A stretch of 6,618 bases of DNA from Deltaproteobacteria bacterium (GTDB taxonomy: Bacteria > Desulfobacterota > Desulfobacteria > Desulfobacterales > JAFDCJ01), in the NCBI GenBank assembly GCA_019310665.1, contig JAFDDW010000115.1, positions 1-6,618 of the forward strand, written 5' to 3'. Made by a program: the position numbers and the translations under genes. The notes under the pieces are model-generated. The model made no database searches, was not told the DNA's origin, and was given only the letters and a program-made list of their open reading frames with translations. Within the stretch, counting starts at the first letter, position 1, and every line of letters begins with the position of its first letter. Of the stretch, positions 6,003 to 6,618 are shown piece by piece.

Positions 6003-6618
6003 ATGAAAAAGATCTGGCTTGTGGGAGTGGGCTGTATTCTGGCGGTATGCTTACTGTTGGCCTGCACCTCTAAAAATGTTGAAAAGGAAAAACAAATATA
6101 TCAGGCTGAAAAATACAGAGAACTTGGCGAACTACTTTTGAACGAGAAAAAATACACCAGCGCTCTAAAGGAATTTTTAAAAGCAGAAGCTTTGAATCCG
6201 GACGACTACTTTCTTCAAAACGATTTCGGGCTTGTTTATTATTTCAAAGGTAAGCAGGATCTGGCCATTCCCCGCTTCAAGAAAGCATTGGCGCTAAAAG
6301 AGGATTATTCCCCGGCCCGCAACAATCTGGGAAATGCCTATATCGAAAAAAGAGAATGGGACAAAGCCATTGAGCAGTATAAACTGGTGACTGAGGACCT
6401 GCTCTACGGTACCCCTCAATATCCACTTTCCAATCTGGGGTTTGCCTACTATGAAAAAAATGATTACCAGCTGGCGGAAAAATATTTCCTTGAGGCCCTG
6501 GATATCCGGAAGGATTTTTCCGCGGCCTTATATGGTCTGGGGAAAACTTATATGGCCATGGGCCGGGGGACCGAGGCCGTCACCCGGCTGGAAAGAGCCG
6601 CCATCCAGGCACCTGATG
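6003..6618 (+). CDS. TPR-repeat lipoprotein, PilF/PilW-like (3' end beyond window)
   Basis: The frame is open from the ATG at 6003 to the window edge (205 whole codons), so the C-terminus is missing. A lipoprotein signal is clear: MKKIW, a hydrophobic core, then LLAC with the acylated Cys at residue 21. Four tetratricopeptide repeats follow at about 37-68, 69-102, 103-136 and 141-174, with a fifth from 175, showing patterns such as NNLGNAYIEK..WDKAIEQY and SNLGFAYYEK..YQLAEKYF. Two aromatic/proline-rich turns (LLYGTPQYP, 133-141) separate repeats three and four. The arrangement resembles PilF/PilW lipoproteins, which help secretin assembly in type IV pili, but TPR proteins are hard to assign and this role is inference. 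AGGA five bases before the ATG is a good ribosome site. It lies 51 bases after thrC with no evident terminator, so co-transcription is plausible. Confidence 0.88.
   Translation, partial: MKKIWLVGVGCILAVCLLLACTSKNVEKEKQIYQAEKYRELGELLLNEKKYTSALKEFLKAEALNPDDYFLQNDFGLVYYFKGKQDLAIPRFKKALALKEDYSPARNNLGNAYIEKREWDKAIEQYKLVTEDLLYGTPQYPLSNLGFAYYEKNDYQLAEKYFLEALDIRKDFSAALYGLGKTYMAMGRGTEAVTRLERAAIQAPD

Overview
This window looks like a piece of a bacterial chromosome of moderate GC content. The best guess is a member of the Desulfobacterota (sulfate-reducer relatives, formerly Deltaproteobacteria). The guess rests on the style of the proteins: a long zinc-ribbon threonine synthase, a two-helix K+ channel with an RCK domain and a TVGYR-type filter, a Pcm followed by a DUF368 protein, and a PilF-like TPR lipoprotein. 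No rRNA or other marker fixes the taxonomy.

Layout. On the minus strand at the left edge, pcm (protein-L-isoaspartate methyltransferase) overlaps by 4 bases the start of a DUF368-family membrane protein that runs off the window. Positions 954-1508 hold no intact gene. This stretch contains (i) a roughly 100-bp element with perfect 15-bp inverted ends and TA at both borders, (ii) a decayed C-terminal fragment that resembles an IS630-type transposase, and (iii) the in-frame coding sequence for the first membrane helix of the following K+ channel, which lacks any ATG, GTG or TTG start. The channel/RCK gene follows on the plus strand. It converges on a 5-formyltetrahydrofolate cyclo-ligase gene (minus strand), with a repeat-rich hairpin between their 3' ends. 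Divergent from the ligase is a plus-strand cluster: serS, thrC (4-base overlap, ATGA) and, 51 bases later, a TPR lipoprotein gene cut by the right edge.

How the genes relate. serS and thrC are probably co-transcribed and translationally coupled, linking seryl-tRNA charging with the last step of threonine synthesis; the lipoprotein may be read from the same message. pcm and the DUF368 gene form a second coupled pair (protein repair and, by family, lipid-carrier recycling). The core genes are ordinary. The interesting part is the 954-1508 stretch, where mobile-element debris sits next to a channel gene whose natural start codon appears to be lost. I saw no CRISPR array, tRNA, rRNA, phage module or clear new multi-gene system.
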